Of a stretch of 60,000 bases of DNA, positions 35,951 through 49,974 are shown in pieces. Made by a program: the position numbers and the translations under genes. Location: contig NC_088311.1 in assembly GCF_910592395.1 (NCBI RefSeq), positions 1,802,501 through 1,862,500 on the forward strand, read 5' to 3'. Under the pieces are notes generated by a model. The model was not told the DNA's origin. It did not search any database and worked only from the letters and a program-made list of their open reading frames with translations. The stretch is from Lineus longissimus. Its lineage: Eukaryota > Nemertea > Pilidiophora > Heteronemertea > Lineidae. Position 1 is the first letter of the stretch; every line of letters starts with the position of its first letter.

Positions 35951-38900
35951 TTGTGGTCAAAACAAATCTCGGCCAGCGGTTACTTTAATGGAACCGTTGT
36001 TCGAATGGTATTTGGCTGGCTCGGGATAATGAAACACTGGTTCCTTAGCAACAAATCCCTCAGGCCAATTCTACAGATAACTTAATACGAGCGGCGGAAA
36101 TAATTTCTGTACGATATTCACCAATCCAGCTGCCTTTGCCCTTCCTACATGTCCTATAGATGGGTCAAAGGGAATGGCCGCCCCAGGACTGGTGCCCTGT
36201 CGTCGGCACCAGTTTCGGCCCTCCTCAGGTAGCCTAGTCCACATTCATAAACACGGCAATAACCAGCATCCCGATAAGTGAATGTCAGTCTAATTGCTTT
36301 CTTTCATCTGGGCAATTGGCTAATGACGGCTCATTGGTTGCTGGTTTAGACGGATCATATGGACTCATTGATATAGATCGACGGGTTGCTGGCTGTGTGA
36401 AGACAGAATCACTCTTAAGAGTTTAGGAGAATGACACATTCGTATGGTCGCAGGAAAGCCAACTCAAAAACAGACATTGTCAGACCACTATTAACAGCAG
36501 TGTATACTTTGCTGCTATTATTGGTAATCTCAGAAACCACTACGAGCTTTTTAACTACAACGCCCCGGATTACGCCTTTGTTGCATTAAAAGGCCTCCCT
36601 TCCAGAAAATCATTGCAAAGTCACGAGTACAAGAAGGTCACTTTCTATGGCTGTAACCCGATTTTCGACTTCACTCAATCTGGTCGCCAAGGCAACGTAA
36701 ATCTCGGGGTGACTCGGCCACAAGACCCCTATTTTTAATAATTATCGTGTTCAGCGTCAATATGACTTGGGCAATTATTTTATTGGGGTGACGACACTCA
36801 ATGCATACTCAAATGATCGAAATTGTAATTACCGATCACCAGATTATTCGTCGTTTACATTATCCCGCTCATCTTGAAACCCTTGATTGAATTTCAGATA
36901 ATGCAAATTGGCATGTTAAACTGGTGTTTATTTATAGCTGTCAGTTATGATAAAAACGGGCAACGAATTAAAAAAAATGCTCGCGGAAGTCTATTAGAAC
37001 TGATTACACTGTCTCTGATGCTGACAGATCCAAATTAAATTATTTTAATCAAAATACGATCTGAGCGTGAAAGGCGGACGGCGTAGTTGGAGAGGCTGCA
37101 TCATCTTTTCGAGACTGAAATAGTGGCATTGGTGCTTTTAAAATGATATCGCATGCATGGTATCATTACTTCAGTGTTCGAGGTTTTATTCAAGCTGATA
37201 ACGATAACGGCACAGCGAGCTCATTCACATGTTGTTTACGACTGGTTATCCTCCACAGATCTGAATGTCACCATTTTGGAACACCTTCCTCATGTTTAGT
37301 TTTCTAACATGCAATGCCACTCATCTGTCTTGTCTGTATGTCCATTTATCACAATGGGTTATTGAGCAAAGCGAGCTGTCAAGTAAACGCAATGTTGGAG
37401 CGGTTACAAGATGAACTTGCCTTGACAAGAGATTCTGCCAGCAAACATGCCCACCGAACATGTACACACCATGAAAAGATTGTCTCGTAATTCTCAACTG
37501 ACAAGCAGTCAGTCAGCTGGCGGCAAGGTTAGTATGGAAAAAGGGAGAACTTCAATGCATGTTGCCAATAGCGACATGTGATGATATTCTTTGAGTTGAG
37601 AAAATGGTTAGAGAAATTGGAGGGCGACTATGAAACCAACAAGTCTCCAACGAGTGTTAATACGAAATATCTAGTTGCATCAACTCCGCCATTGGAATCA
37701 TTTGATCTGCGATCAGTGGCTGATGTTCATTTAAACAGTCCCCAGTTCATGTTAAATAAGTTTTTGTCAAGCATTCTCTGAGACAACTACCCACTGATGC
37801 ATCGTTAACCACATGATAGATGACTTGAAACAGACAACAGTAAAGGCATGGAAGATATACCGCTATCTTTAAAGGTCAATACTATGGCAAAGAAACCCGT
37901 GTCGAGTGTATGTACAAATGGTATCCAGGGTCCTCAGTGACAAGAATGCCGGAACAGTGGGCACAAAGCGATTCTCTGGGGGGGGGGGGGATATTTTATA
38001 GTAAAATCAAACATAAATGCAATTTTGATTTATCTCGTTGTCTTCTGTGAACAGTAGTAGTTTTGCCGAGTTCTGTCCTTTCCGAGATTATTGCAATAAT
38101 GCCATAGTTTACCCAGGCGTTCAGCTAGGACGACAATTACATGATTTATATCACCGAAAGACATGCAATATGTTCGTACCATCCCATCTCACAGTGCATA
38201 AGTTGTTCTTGGCGTGATGCATTGCCCTGAATCCCAAAGAACATTGAACACCCCGCGACGCCATGGAGTCTTCCTTTTTCTTCAACCTCCAAACATTCTT
38301 CCCACGACCTGTCGGTCTGGTAACACCATGAAAAGGACCAATGTATAACATCATTCATGCTTAAAATCCATGTTTGAGAGAAGGCTATAGTTCAGTTGAA
38401 TACGTAAACGACTATCACTTTGACATTATTCAAATAGCTCCACAAAATCCGGCAGAGCTTGCTTTGATATCTTGAGAGTTAAGTCTGTAGCTGAGGTCTG
38501 TTGGCGGCATATCTGGGAGGACCACTGCCACTGTTGCTGCGTTTGATCGCGGCCACAGACGCCAAGGGAAGCAATCGATTGACGTTTCAATTTGCGATTC
38601 TTTGACAACATTCTGACTTATTTCAAATTGAAATCGCATCGAAAGAGATCAAACGCACGGCTATCAGGAGCTGATCACTCGGGCTGCTGAGAACTGAATT
38701 CGCTTGGTTTCATATTGGTTAAGCGCTGACTGGGTTTCCAATATGTCTAATAAGGTTATGTCTGGAGTTGTCTGCCAGTCACTTTTCATTACCATCCAGG
38801 TATGCTGTATTTTTTAATAACATACATGAATTTGACGGATTTTGCAGTGTGCAAATGAAGGTTCTGTCATTTTATGCAGATTAAATAGTGGCCCCTGGCT

Positions 38901-41395
38901 CATTGACTAGGGGGGAAAGCTACATATTCCCTCTATGGATACTATTCTTCAAAGAAAAGTTTAAACTTTGGCAACATTTTGCCTTGCACATGATCCTACC
39001 AGTCGCAGAAGATCAAAGGGAGTAAGTAATGTAACTCTGTGGGGTCCCGTAAAGAATAGAACAACTCGATAGAATATGTGACTTGGATTCCAACTGTTTG
39101 AGTGAGTATGTCAATGGCGATATTAGTTAGATTTCATTCACAAAATTGCTGTTAAGAGCCACATGACTCTTTCATCTGTATAGCTGAAAGGCAATTACCC
39201 CGAATTCTTTCGTACTCATCAAAACCTTACCTTAGCCGACTGTAATTTGCTGCATCAGCTAAAAATGCTGGTAGAATTAGTTGAACTCCTCTGTTGCTGC
39301 CTTGTGCTACAACCGAGCTCTCTGTTGATCACGGTGGTGATAACGCAAAATAAATCCTGTCCGTGTAACGTGAAGATTGCGCTGTACCAGTGGGAGAGAG
39401 ACGCGGCCGATTCTGATTTATTCACGCCCTCAGCAGTAATGATTTTAGTTATTCGTATCGCACTGATCCAAAGATGCACTGGTGAATCAGGGCTTGAATG
39501 TGCGGCGTTGTAATGGACAAAGGCTTGCCCCTTGTATCCAGATAGGCAAGAAGAACAGAAACCTAATTTCGCTGTGATTTAAGATCATATGACGTGGTTT
39601 ACATTTGCAAGTTGCAACATTCTCCAAAATATCCACGCCTTGCTCGGCTGCTACCGGATCAACATCACTCCCATACTTACGAATACTGATTACAAATGTT
39701 CAATGGAAGACAACTTCAGAAAACTCTTTAAGTTACATTAAAGAAAAGGAAATTGTTTAATGACAAATTCTTTAACCACTAATTGGAGTTGTCTGAGAAG
39801 CCTCCATTGCAGTGCCTATGTCATATCGATTACAGTCGGCCCATACGATAGGAGAATGCGTCGGGGCCGTGTACTGTCGGTAGAAATGTCTCAATCGCCG
39901 CGAATTTACTTTGGTGATGGTGTTGTCAATGACAGTGACAGTACAAACAGATTAAAGTGGTTATTCCAGAAACGTATTCTAGGTAAACGCCTCCGTTTCC
40001 AATGACATTGACTGTTCACAAACAGAATGAAATGTCAGGTTATTTATCTGGAAACTCTTTTAGATATTTTTCAGGAACCACTTTTTGATGCTTCCTTGGC
40101 TTTTTCAGTTGTGCGGATAACACTAAAGTTGAGACGGATTCCTTGCTTGTTAAAGGGCGATTGTTGTTACAAAAGTATCTTAGATTGGACACACAACATC
40201 AAATCCAATAACAGTAGATAACTGCCAAATTTAGTCTAATGGTCCTAATTTTTTGCAATTTTGATTTCAAATTAAGTCAACTCTTAGTTCTATCTTAAAC
40301 GGATGGCAAACCAACTGATGGTGTAGGAGATGTGAAATGGATGATATGCGCCTGAACTAATATTGATTCATTCTAATTGACAATCACTGGAGTCATCCCA
40401 ATTAAGCTGCACTGATAGCAGGATTCTCTTCGCAAATTGAGTGCGAGTGAAATGATCCATTAAGTTTATTTGCAGTCCTATATGATTTATAATGACACGA
40501 GCGCGCGTTAATCCTGGCGAATATCTGACTTGTGACAGCGAATTGAGGACTGGAAGGATAGGCTACGTTTGTTAGAATATTTCAAACATTTCAAAGCCCC
40601 TCAATTTGTACAAGAAGCAATATATTCGCTTAAATCGTTCCATTTTTAGCTTGTCTTGTTTATTGAGGCAGATGAACGGCATTTCTGGCTCCAGTTCAAA
40701 TTAGTCTGATTACAATATATCGGAGGGGTTGATGGGGAGGGGCGCTTTTTCACTTTCGGCTTTAGTGCAATCTAGTACATAGGAAAACAACATGCGACTA
40801 TTCCTCCCTTGGAGATCAAAGTGGGGTTTGCCTGTATTTCATGATAACACTGATGAATAGTGGTAGGATTCCTAAAGCATATTTGATTTGTGTGGTGCAA
40901 TCATTTTCTTTCCGATCGTTTCGAGATATCCCCATGTGGAGTTGCGTGCCTGTCGTCAATACAACCACCTGCCTCTGACCTATACCTCCTTAATGTTTCG
41001 TCCAAAAATTCGCTAATGCCGTATATTGCGACAAAGTGACAAGTCTAAAAAAGATCGGTTGTCATGGCAATGTGTGCCTTTGCAGTTTGCGATTTAATAC
41101 TGCTACTAACTGACGAATGTTAATGCTTACGTTGAAGCATGGCGAAAAATTAATCCCCAAATTAGTTTGTAAGAGGATGTAAACGTCACTGTATACTTGG
41201 TTGGAGTTATGAGTTACAGTTTGATGTCGTCGATGGAAAGACTCCATAGATAATTGACACTCGTCAATCAATGACAATCAAATATTGATAAAAATCACTG
41301 ATCATTGCCTTTTACTTGATACGGACTTGATCGTTCGTTGCATTTTGATGGGAAGTAACACTCCATGCAGTAGGGCGTGTCACCAACATGCTAAG
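35951..41395. other. No gene recognised
   Basis: Scattered short ORFs only, none with family resemblance or clear splice borders. It contains one 13-G homopolymer, listed separately. Confidence 0.55.
37978..37990. repeat. Poly(G) run of 13
   Basis: Uninterrupted G13, potentially polymorphic in length or a sequencing-length uncertainty. Confidence 0.9.
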
Positions 41396-41635
41396 ACATT
41401 TAGAACATGTCTCCAAGTCGTCTCCAGCACTCCACGATCAGTGCCTGCCCTCGTTATGATAAGACACCCAGAAAATTTGTCTCCAAGTAGTCTCCAGCTC
41501 TCAACGATCATTGTTTGGCCCGACATGATATGACACCCTACCCCGAATAGTTGATAAGCGCTCCACAATCCGCGCTTGCCCCTGACATGATATTTCATTC
41601 AGAACAGGTGTCTCCAAGTAGTCCCCAGCGCTTCC
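41396..41635. repeat. Diverged tandem repeat, about 70-bp period, 3-4 copies
   Basis: The block GTCTCCAAGTAGTCTCCAGC recurs at about 41409, 41479 and 41609, with associated CTC(C/A)ACGATCA, GCC(C)TGCC and ATGATA(T)GACACCC segments. The third copy lacks the leading block. Confidence 0.75.
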
Positions 41636-44600
41636 TTTGATCTCTTCTTCACATTGATTTTCTTTTACCTCTATAGTTCAAGCTGCTGAATATTCCGCTC
41701 AACAAACTGCTCGGGTGAAGTAACGTGGGCCAGTCAGACGAGTGTGTTGGTGATTTACGGTGCCTCGTAATACTGAAGCCAACGACCTTTGCTTGAATAT
41801 GGGAGACATTTTGACATATGTAGCCTACATTCAGACAAAGACGTTACCATTCTTCCAAATAGAAAAGATATGTAATGTCCCCGTAGAGTGTGTTTTTACG
41901 AGACAACAAAAATCCCAAACGACTCCAAGCATGAAATATACCCCGGTCATAGTTTTTATTGCGTCGCCATCGGACAATCTTCTCTCATCCTACAACAAAC
42001 CAAATCACATGAATAATGAAAGCTCATTTGCGTGGAAGAATTCAATAGACGTTTGCATGGCTGGCTCAACGTAAACATCAAGAGCAGCTTGGCAAATATG
42101 GCTCAAGGTAGGGCAGTGGAGTAATCAAAAGAAACAGATGATACCAACAGAAGAGTCGCTATTGCCAATAAAGTCATGTTAAGGCCATTTGGTTGTGAGT
42201 AGTACCTTCTCAGTTCTACTTTCAAAACAGTAATTTTAGCCTTTGCCGTGTTCAATCAAATTTACAAAGGATTCTAATGAAGAAGCCATTAAGCCGCTCT
42301 GTTCCGATCTCCAGGGTGAAGTTCACGATCAAGAGCACGACAGCAACATGAAGGTTGTCTCCATAAAGCGTAGAACATCGGGGAATGAACCTTTTGAGAT
42401 TTCACACTAAAGTTAGGACTGTCAGTCCCTAACCTCATGTAAGAGATGAAGGTAAACTAATTCAGGGATGACCAATTTAAGGAAACGTGCCCTTTCCGTA
42501 AGCAAGCCAAGATGGGCTTGGTACTTTACATTAGATTACCGTTCCTCTGCCCTTCACTAATTGCAAGGAAATCACCTTACCACCAAATCGGATATCTGAG
42601 AGGAGGGAAATGATTTCCTCCAAGTAGGTTACAGAGCAATTAGTCCCAATTGATTTCTTTATTATCTCTGTCTTACCATTAAAAGGATTGGGTGGTATCC
42701 TTAATCCACAGTCCATCTCCAAAAATAACTACCCATTGCCTTTTGCCTTGACAAAAAGTCATCTATGGTGACCTGATTGTCCTAGCAAAGCGGGATAAAC
42801 CGAGACAGATTCTTAATGGTAATACCTCCTCATTGATGCAATTAAAAATCACTTCTGCTGTAGAAAAAGTAGAAAAAGCCCGACCGAGAACCAACTAGCA
42901 TGTCAATCTCCCGTTTATCCAGACTACTGTGCCCCCCCCCCCCCCCAGCGTATCCTGTGTACTCCGATGAAAATGTTGAAATGTTAAACCAGCCCTTAGA
43001 CGGCACGATGACGCCCTTTATAACACTGTAACTGGACCTTACCAAATCAAACAAGAGCCAACAGAAAGAATATGACATTTGCCTTCCTACGTCATTGAAT
43101 CCGTCGTCTTGTTAAGAGCTACAAATGAAGGCAATTGTAACCGGTCAAAGAGCAAAAGAGGATACATGGCATTGTTGAAATGATCAGATATCTCCTCCAC
43201 GGGACAAAGTATTGCTACTTACATCACAACGACAACACAATACAACCAATGGGACATTTTTTATATCAATTTTCATGATTTTCATCTGCAAGCTTTCGTC
43301 GATGATTACAATGGCTAACATCGTTGTTTGAGACGACCGCAAGGCGTCTTTAGTAATATTAGAAAGTTATGAAGATGTGCAAATAAATACCCATTAGGAG
43401 AGTCATTCGGGGATTTCCGTAAGGTAATCGGAAGTATTCGTTATTTTATACCGTGATAACGGCTTAACCATCAGTCGCATCACTCGCTTGGCTCTGTCTG
43501 GTCCATTCACTCTCCGACCTCTTTTCGTAACTGTCAAATCGAACCTGAACTCGTAAACTTTACTATGTCCGTCCGGAAAGTATCTTTCTCATTATAGTGC
43601 AAATAGCGGCCCGATATTTTTGGTCAAGTTTGGTCAAAGGGTCAATAAACGAATTTCGATGAATTGAGATTACATCACAAAGCATCTATAATGACATATA
43701 AACCCACATTTGCGACAATATGGTAAAAACCCTAACTGCAATCACCCTCCATTCCGCCTCCACAAAATGAAGATCCCGACATGGTAATATCCTGAAACAT
43801 GTTTACCCTCACCATCGAACATCTCACATTGCACGTCTTTACCAATAACAAGCGTGATTAACACTAATCAATATTTACCAATGAGGAGACTAATATATTG
43901 AGAAACATTCATATCCTAGAACAACCTGCAATAATACGCTTGGCGCTTGCTCGATTGGCTCTAATAGCCGTATGGAGGAACAGCATGACCTATTCCGTCC
44001 GTACCATTCCAAGCGCCAAGGGAGACATGTTCGTGAGGAGAATAAAAGGAACTCTGTAGCCGGGGGCATGCCTTGCTTCTTTGGGTAGAAAATGAAGGTA
44101 AAAGGCTGTGCGAGAGATACGAAATATTGGATTGTCTGTAAATGGCCGAAAGAAGGATGTGAGTGGTGGTGCATTTGAAGCGTCAGTTGAGTGAAGTGCG
44201 TTTGAGGAATGAAGAGAGGTCAGCAGAGAGTCTTTGCTTCTTTGAATAAGAAAACGGTGAAGCGATGTACAAAGGGGTTCAAACATCAAAATGGAATGAG
44301 CTGGAATGAGGTGGAATGCTCGGACACTGACCTTCCCGAGGGTCGAATTGTTCTTCTTTTCAAAATCTATTTCAAACCATTGAGAAATCTACTTCGAAAG
44401 GTCGATGGTTTATAAAACCAGAAAGGGATAAACACCGTGCAAGTGCATTGTTTTGTACGATAATCGTCCTATTCGTTTCACATCGTCATCAACATGTTAC
44501 AACAACTCCGCGATAGAATATCTTTATTCAGTTATTTCGCACTCTGACGTCACAGGTTCTAATCTTGATCTTAAAGTCGACTGATAGTTCCGCCGCTGAG

Positions 44601-44899
44601 AAATAAAATACAGAGGAATCCCTTTGAATTAATTTGAGCAAAAAACATCATCCTCATCAGACAAGCATTTCCCATTTAGAAAAGATATTAGGATTAGAGA
44701 CGACCTCAACAAAAACGCCGATACGGAGCTAATGAGAGCACGCTGGAGTTTCAATATTTCTATAAGCTAGCGTGAAATAGATTTTTTCCCAGCCCTTGGG
44801 CAAAGGGTTCGAATCGTGTTAAAGCTTAACATCGATGACCCAATTGTTTTTCACTCTATCATCTAGGTAGGGAATTGGGAGCTTCAAAATGATTTTTGA
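41636..44899. other. No gene recognised
   Basis: Includes a C15 run at 42932-42946. ORFs at 41760-42074 and 43890-44289 were read and rejected as non-protein-like. Confidence 0.55.
42932..42946. repeat. Poly(C) run of 15
   Basis: Uninterrupted C15. Confidence 0.9.
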
Positions 44900-45154
44900 T
44901 TAGACTGAAGCCATCTTTGACAATGTTGATACAAAAGCAATATTTAAGTAATCTGGTGAGAAAACACTGGGAAAACGGAAAGAACGAGTGCAAAGAGCGA
45001 ATCTCTCCATACTGCTTGTCTCATCTGATCTGGTGCTAGGATGTTTGATCACATCTGAGTGGGAGTTGATGGGCACTTCATTCTCAGACTCATTACCAGG
45101 ACTCACTGGTAATTGTATATGAGGTCTCACGCCTTCCTCCATTATATCAATCAC
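44900..45154 (-). other. Isolated ORF with protein-like composition, unrecognised
   Basis: An 84-codon ATG frame, acidic and Ser-rich in its first half (IDIMEEGVRPHIQLPVSPG, then NESENEVPINSHSDVIK). A CCA|GTGAGT donor-like site lies within it and a GCGCAG acceptor-like site just upstream. It has no domain and no neighbour that would make it a gene. It could be a lone exon or chance. Confidence 0.15.
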
Positions 45155-45673
45155 TAGCTGCGCCTAATCAAACAATTATTGTCGCAGACCACAACATTCT
45201 ACGGACCACCTTTATTGTCCGATTTCTTAACCAATTCATGTTTGATCGTTGCAGTCATGCTCCAAGCATTCAGACCAAATCGAAATACGGTGTATAGAAT
45301 CTTAGTAAGTGCTTGTCAAAGCAGAAACAAAGGAAATCCGTTTGTTGATTCAGGTAGGATATGCATTGTAAGAACATCCGTTTGGTTCCACTTCACCGGA
45401 ACATAACAGAATCGGGATATGTTTACTTTGGGTACTGGGGACGTATGGCCAGCAAATCGTCTCTATCACGAAATCAACAACCTCTGTCATATCAATATCT
45501 GGTAGGTCCAGAGTAATGGAAATTACTTCCTCTAAAGATTCGGATTTGAGTTGTCAATGGTAAGAGGGGCTTGGTTGTGAGATAAGGACGACCCACAAAA
45601 GGGCCTTTGTGGAAGTTCACCTGATAAGTATAGCCCCAGACCATGGTGACCCTGTGGTTCGCCTTGGACACAT

Positions 45674-46618
45674 CTGGACCATTACATGGTAGCAAAATGT
45701 AGTTACAGTTCAGATATGGAGCCTGGACCATTACATGGTAGCAGAGCGTAGTTGCAGTTCAGACATGGAGCCTGGATCATTACATGGTAGCAGAGCGTAG
45801 TTACAGTTCAGATATGGAGTCTGGACAATCACATGGTAGCAGAGCGTAGTGACAGTTCAGATATGGAGTCTGGACCATTACATGGTGGCAGAGCGTAGTG
45901 ACAGTTCAGATATGGAGTCTGGACCATTACATGGTAGCAGAGCGTAGTTACAGTTCAGATATGGAGTCTGGACAATCACATGGTAGCAGAGCGTAGTGAC
46001 AGTTCAGATATGGAGCCTGGACCACTACATGGTAGCAGAGCGTAGTGACAGTTCAGATATGGAGCCTGGACCATTACATGGTAGCAGAGCGTAGTTACAG
46101 TTCAGATATGGAGCCTGGACCACTACATGGTGGCAGAGCGTAGTGACAGTTCAGATATGGAGCCTGGACCATTACATGGTAGCAGAGCGTAGTTACAGTT
46201 CAGATATGGAGCCTGGACCATTACATGGTGGCAGAGCGTAGTGACAGTTCAGATATGGAGCCTGGACCATTACATGGTAGCAGAGCGTAGTTGCAGTTCA
46301 GATATGGCGTCTGGACCATCACATGGTAGCAGAGCGTAGTTACAGAACAGATTTGGAGCCTGGACCATTACATGGTGGCAGAGCGTAGTTACAGAACAGA
46401 TATGGAGTCTGGACCATTACACGTTAGTTACAGAACAGATATGGAGCCTGGACTATTACATGGTAGCAGAGCGTAGTTACAGTTCAGATATGGCGTCTGG
46501 ACCATCACATGGTAGCAGAGCGTAGTTACAGAACAGATATGGAGCCTGGACCATTACACGTTAGTTACAGAACAGATATGGAGCCTGGACTATTACATGG
46601 TAGCAGAGCGTAGTTAAA
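45674..46618. repeat. 49-bp minisatellite, about 19 copies, with higher-order structure
   Basis: The unit comprises TGGACCATTACATGGTAGCA, GAGCGTAGTTACAGTTCAG and ATATGGAGCC (49 bp). Variants alternate in blocks (GTAGTT/GTAGTG, GAGCC/GAGTC, TTCAG/AACAG). Near the 3' end a 10-bp-shorter unit (TTACACGTTAGTTACAG) recurs 137 bp apart (at about 46421 and 46558), defining a composite unit of 49+49+39 bp. Confidence 0.95.
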
Positions 46619-46728
46619 GTTCCGAAACGACGAAGTCCTTCAGTGGATGTTTGTTCATCCTGACTATAAAACCAACGTGTTTTATCAAACCATTCTCTTA
46701 TGATATAAAGAAGAAGCTCGTTACGATG

Positions 46729-47034
46729 TCAAAGTCCTGCGATCAAGATGATTTTTCTACTGCGTTGACAGAAATGCCAATCACAAGAAGTATCAGGCAG
46801 ACATGCACAGAAGGGCTTGGTATTCTTTATTAGCCTTAGCCATAATAGACGGTGATAGTCAAAGAAGGTTAGCACTAACAAGATCAGATGAATGAAGACT
46901 GCGTGATATGGTGTGCCACTCCTTGTTGCCATCTCGTTGAAGTGCATTAAAAGCCCTTTACTCAGTTGCCGATATGAAAGGGAGACAAACGCTAGTAACA
47001 CAGAGGTGACCAAATTTGCGAGTAACGTATCCAT
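46729..47034 (-). other. ORF with two hydrophobic segments, unrecognised
   Basis: From the ATG at 47034 the frame reads MDTLLANLVTSVLLAFVSL, then a basic/polar loop (YRQLSKGLLMHFNEM), then YHAVFIHLILLVLTFF, then a basic stretch and a stop at 46729. This looks like a two-span membrane segment, but AT-rich DNA gives such frames by chance. It has no family match and no splice context, and it borders the minisatellite. Confidence 0.18.
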
Positions 47035-47112
47035 ATGGTTGCCATGGTGACCTAGAGACGCAGACTCTTTAGTTCTTCCCAGAGGGTAAGGTAAGAAATG
47101 TGCTCCCTGCAA

Positions 47113-49974
47113 TAACTATAGATGGCTGATAATTGTATGGGAAACTTGATTGAAGACAACAGCGGGTTATGATAATGACATCCGAGCAGAGTAAAAAAAT
47201 AGAATGTCGCAAATTACCATTACACCCGAGTGAATATGATATGAGACCGTTGAAGAACGATTTCCCCCACCGAAACAAACAAGTCGAAACTCGGTTGGAT
47301 GAATGTAATCAATAGTTTCCCTCTTCGCCAGTACATCTCTTTTTATGTGTCTATGTCTACGATCTTCACAATTTATGAAAGTTCCTATTGATTGGCGTCC
47401 ATTCAGGACGCCATCAGACTGGTGTGGTCGGCAAGCGCAGTTAACAGTAGGTCCGAACTTTGGAAACTGTATGTACTGTTCGACTATGACACACTGCCAA
47501 GGATGACTGTAATAAGTCTTCGTGTCGGCTTATTGAAATTTCTCCAATGATATTATAGGATGTTTATGATAAGAGCAATGGGCAAGGCCAGACATGATGA
47601 GTTTCTATTGATTTTGGTGATGGATTACTCGCTCCACCAGTCACGTAAGGAAACAGTTGTCACCACTGCCTAATAAGCGACATCTTTCGATACTGGGTTC
47701 TTCTATGTGTGTCATTTCGTTGTTTTCACTATTTTTTGGGATCCTGGTTTGACAGTTTCCTCTGTGCGTGCCCTATGTAGCATGCCGAAAAGTAACCTGG
47801 GGAATTACCCTTAAATTTGCTGATGGATTATGAAAAAAAGCTTAGACACCAATTTGGATGATATGCCCAGGACCTCTCTGGTATAAATGTTTCTCAATGG
47901 ATCCAGGTGCGATCATAATCATACTGACTGACGCAGCAATGAAGCCCCTTAATGGAAGCTTGAACTGACATTTCGCAGAGTGCACTCAATCCTAACATGG
48001 CCCTACTAACGATAAGGCCAGTCCTTCCTCCATTCTCATTTGTACGGCAATCATAAGGTCGCTTTCTCTCCCTTCCCACTGCTTCCGTTCGATATGAATC
48101 GCCGATCACATATCGAATTCCCATAACTGCTGGACATCGAGTGGCGCTACGTCTGTCGATAAACAAATTGACTGGAAACTCTTATTTCCTCACCGCATGG
48201 CCGTGTGATATTGGTATTAGCATGAGACCTGTTTGCCCGCTTGATTGCCCGCAGCTCGGGTAACACACGCTCGGTATGGGCCTCACGCTTACCCTTTTTT
48301 AAAGATGTCTTTGATTCTGCCAAAGACATGACCGATCTGTTAAGCAGTTGGCAGCGGTCGCTGACGATGTCAAAGAAATACTAATCATTTGATGTGTTCT
48401 CTTTTACTATGATTGCTTTCGACAACCATGCTAACTGCTAACCCAGGCTGTTGCAGAGTTTGGCTAAAAAAGAGTCAGATACACTACAGGTCTTGTCCGA
48501 TCATGTGCAGTGTTAACAGTGAAACCTTTCAAAATGTGAGGGCAGCGAATACTAGTGTGTCCGGCTAGAATGTGTACCACAAGACAAAATTCTTAATGTG
48601 GCCTTAATAATTCATTGGTTTTCCTGCGAGTTTTCCCTCAGTGAACACAATTATCGCATGGCGTATCACGGTGTCGACAAGGTATCTTCTGTAATCAAAG
48701 CAGAGAGTGCTCACCTGACATGATGATGTTCCATCACAACGTGTCATGATTGTGCTGCTCACTCTCAGCGTCTCATGCGACCAAGCTAATCGTGATCTGA
48801 AATGTCTTGCGGGGCTTACAAAAAGCTAATCAAATCATCCACGGGAATGACTGGTACTTTTTGCTTTGATACCGCTTAGTTAGATAGTTTACGATCGAAC
48901 GCCATTAAAGAATGACACTAGAGACCTGTAAAGTTAGAGCATGAGGAAGGCGTTTGGCTAGCAACGGATTCCGAGAGGCCAGTCAAGTTGGGATGAAGAC
49001 TGGTTTTGTCTGGCAACGAGCTCCTAGAGCAAGACATGATCTTCGGGTAAATATGAGATAGATTCACTCAGAGACTCCACCAAGTGATGACCACTAGCTC
49101 ACACCTCGCCGCGACCTTCTCGGTTGTCCGCCTAAATTATTCCACTCGGGATCTCTCCAGTAAAATGTCCCCCAGCAGACGTTCGGCAAATGCAAATGTC
49201 AATAATCAAGACATGGATCTCGTCCGAGGAGCGTAACGAGAATGGAACCATTGTCCGTGGGATAGAAGGAGGCCATCAAAGCAAGATGATGGGTTACCAG
49301 AGGTGGAGTTTAACCTAACGATGAGAGATAGTGGCTGTTAGCAGATTAGTGGTTGCTTGCCACTATTGTCACTGAATAATCAGAACATCAGACCTCAGCA
49401 AAACGACCGACAAGGTGAAAGGATCAGTTCCATTACATTTACGTGATGGCGATCAGAGCTGGTTGATTTACAGTTTTCTACATTTGCTGATAAAGTGGGG
49501 GTTTTGTGACTTGATATACCAAAATCCGATTCGATCCTGCAGCAATTCAGTCAGGCAAAGCGTTTCAATCAGCAGTCGCTTGATTTCCTTTTGAACATAA
49601 TGACCTATTGAAACATATTCAATCCGTTTGAAAATTCCCATCGCAGTCTCGCATTGCGATAAGGGGAACAGTCGTTATGCTCTCATGGTCGTCCTTCACC
49701 CATTTGACTGACTTCCCTATATTTGACATCAGCGTTCCCTATCCTCTGCGGCCCTGTCATTACCTTCATCACGGTATTATGACCCGTCGTGTCCAATACC
49801 GTAAATTGCTTGTCACTGGGTTCCACGTTCACTCATCTAAGTCCGGGTATAATTTGCGAGAGTAGGTTTATATTTGCGGCTGCTACTCTGACATTTCAAG
49901 AGGCTGGTGAATATGCTCGCAACTCCTTTCATCTTTTCAGCAAAGTAATGACATGTCTGCATGAGGCGCCGCTA
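47113..49974. other. No gene recognised
   Basis: Short ORFs on both strands without family features. Confidence 0.55.

Noticed and set aside
44800-44835. tRNA-like T-loop string GGGTTCGAATC
   Set aside because: The flanking bases do not form T-arm, anticodon or acceptor stems.
45674-46618. Possible CRISPR-like array
   Set aside because: The repeats are directly adjacent without unique spacers, and the context is a eukaryotic genome; it is a minisatellite.
46729-47112. Full 127-codon minus-strand ORF as a complete membrane-protein gene
   Set aside because: Hydrophobic frames are common by chance in AT-rich DNA; only the internal-ATG part (46729-47034) is kept, as a weak note.
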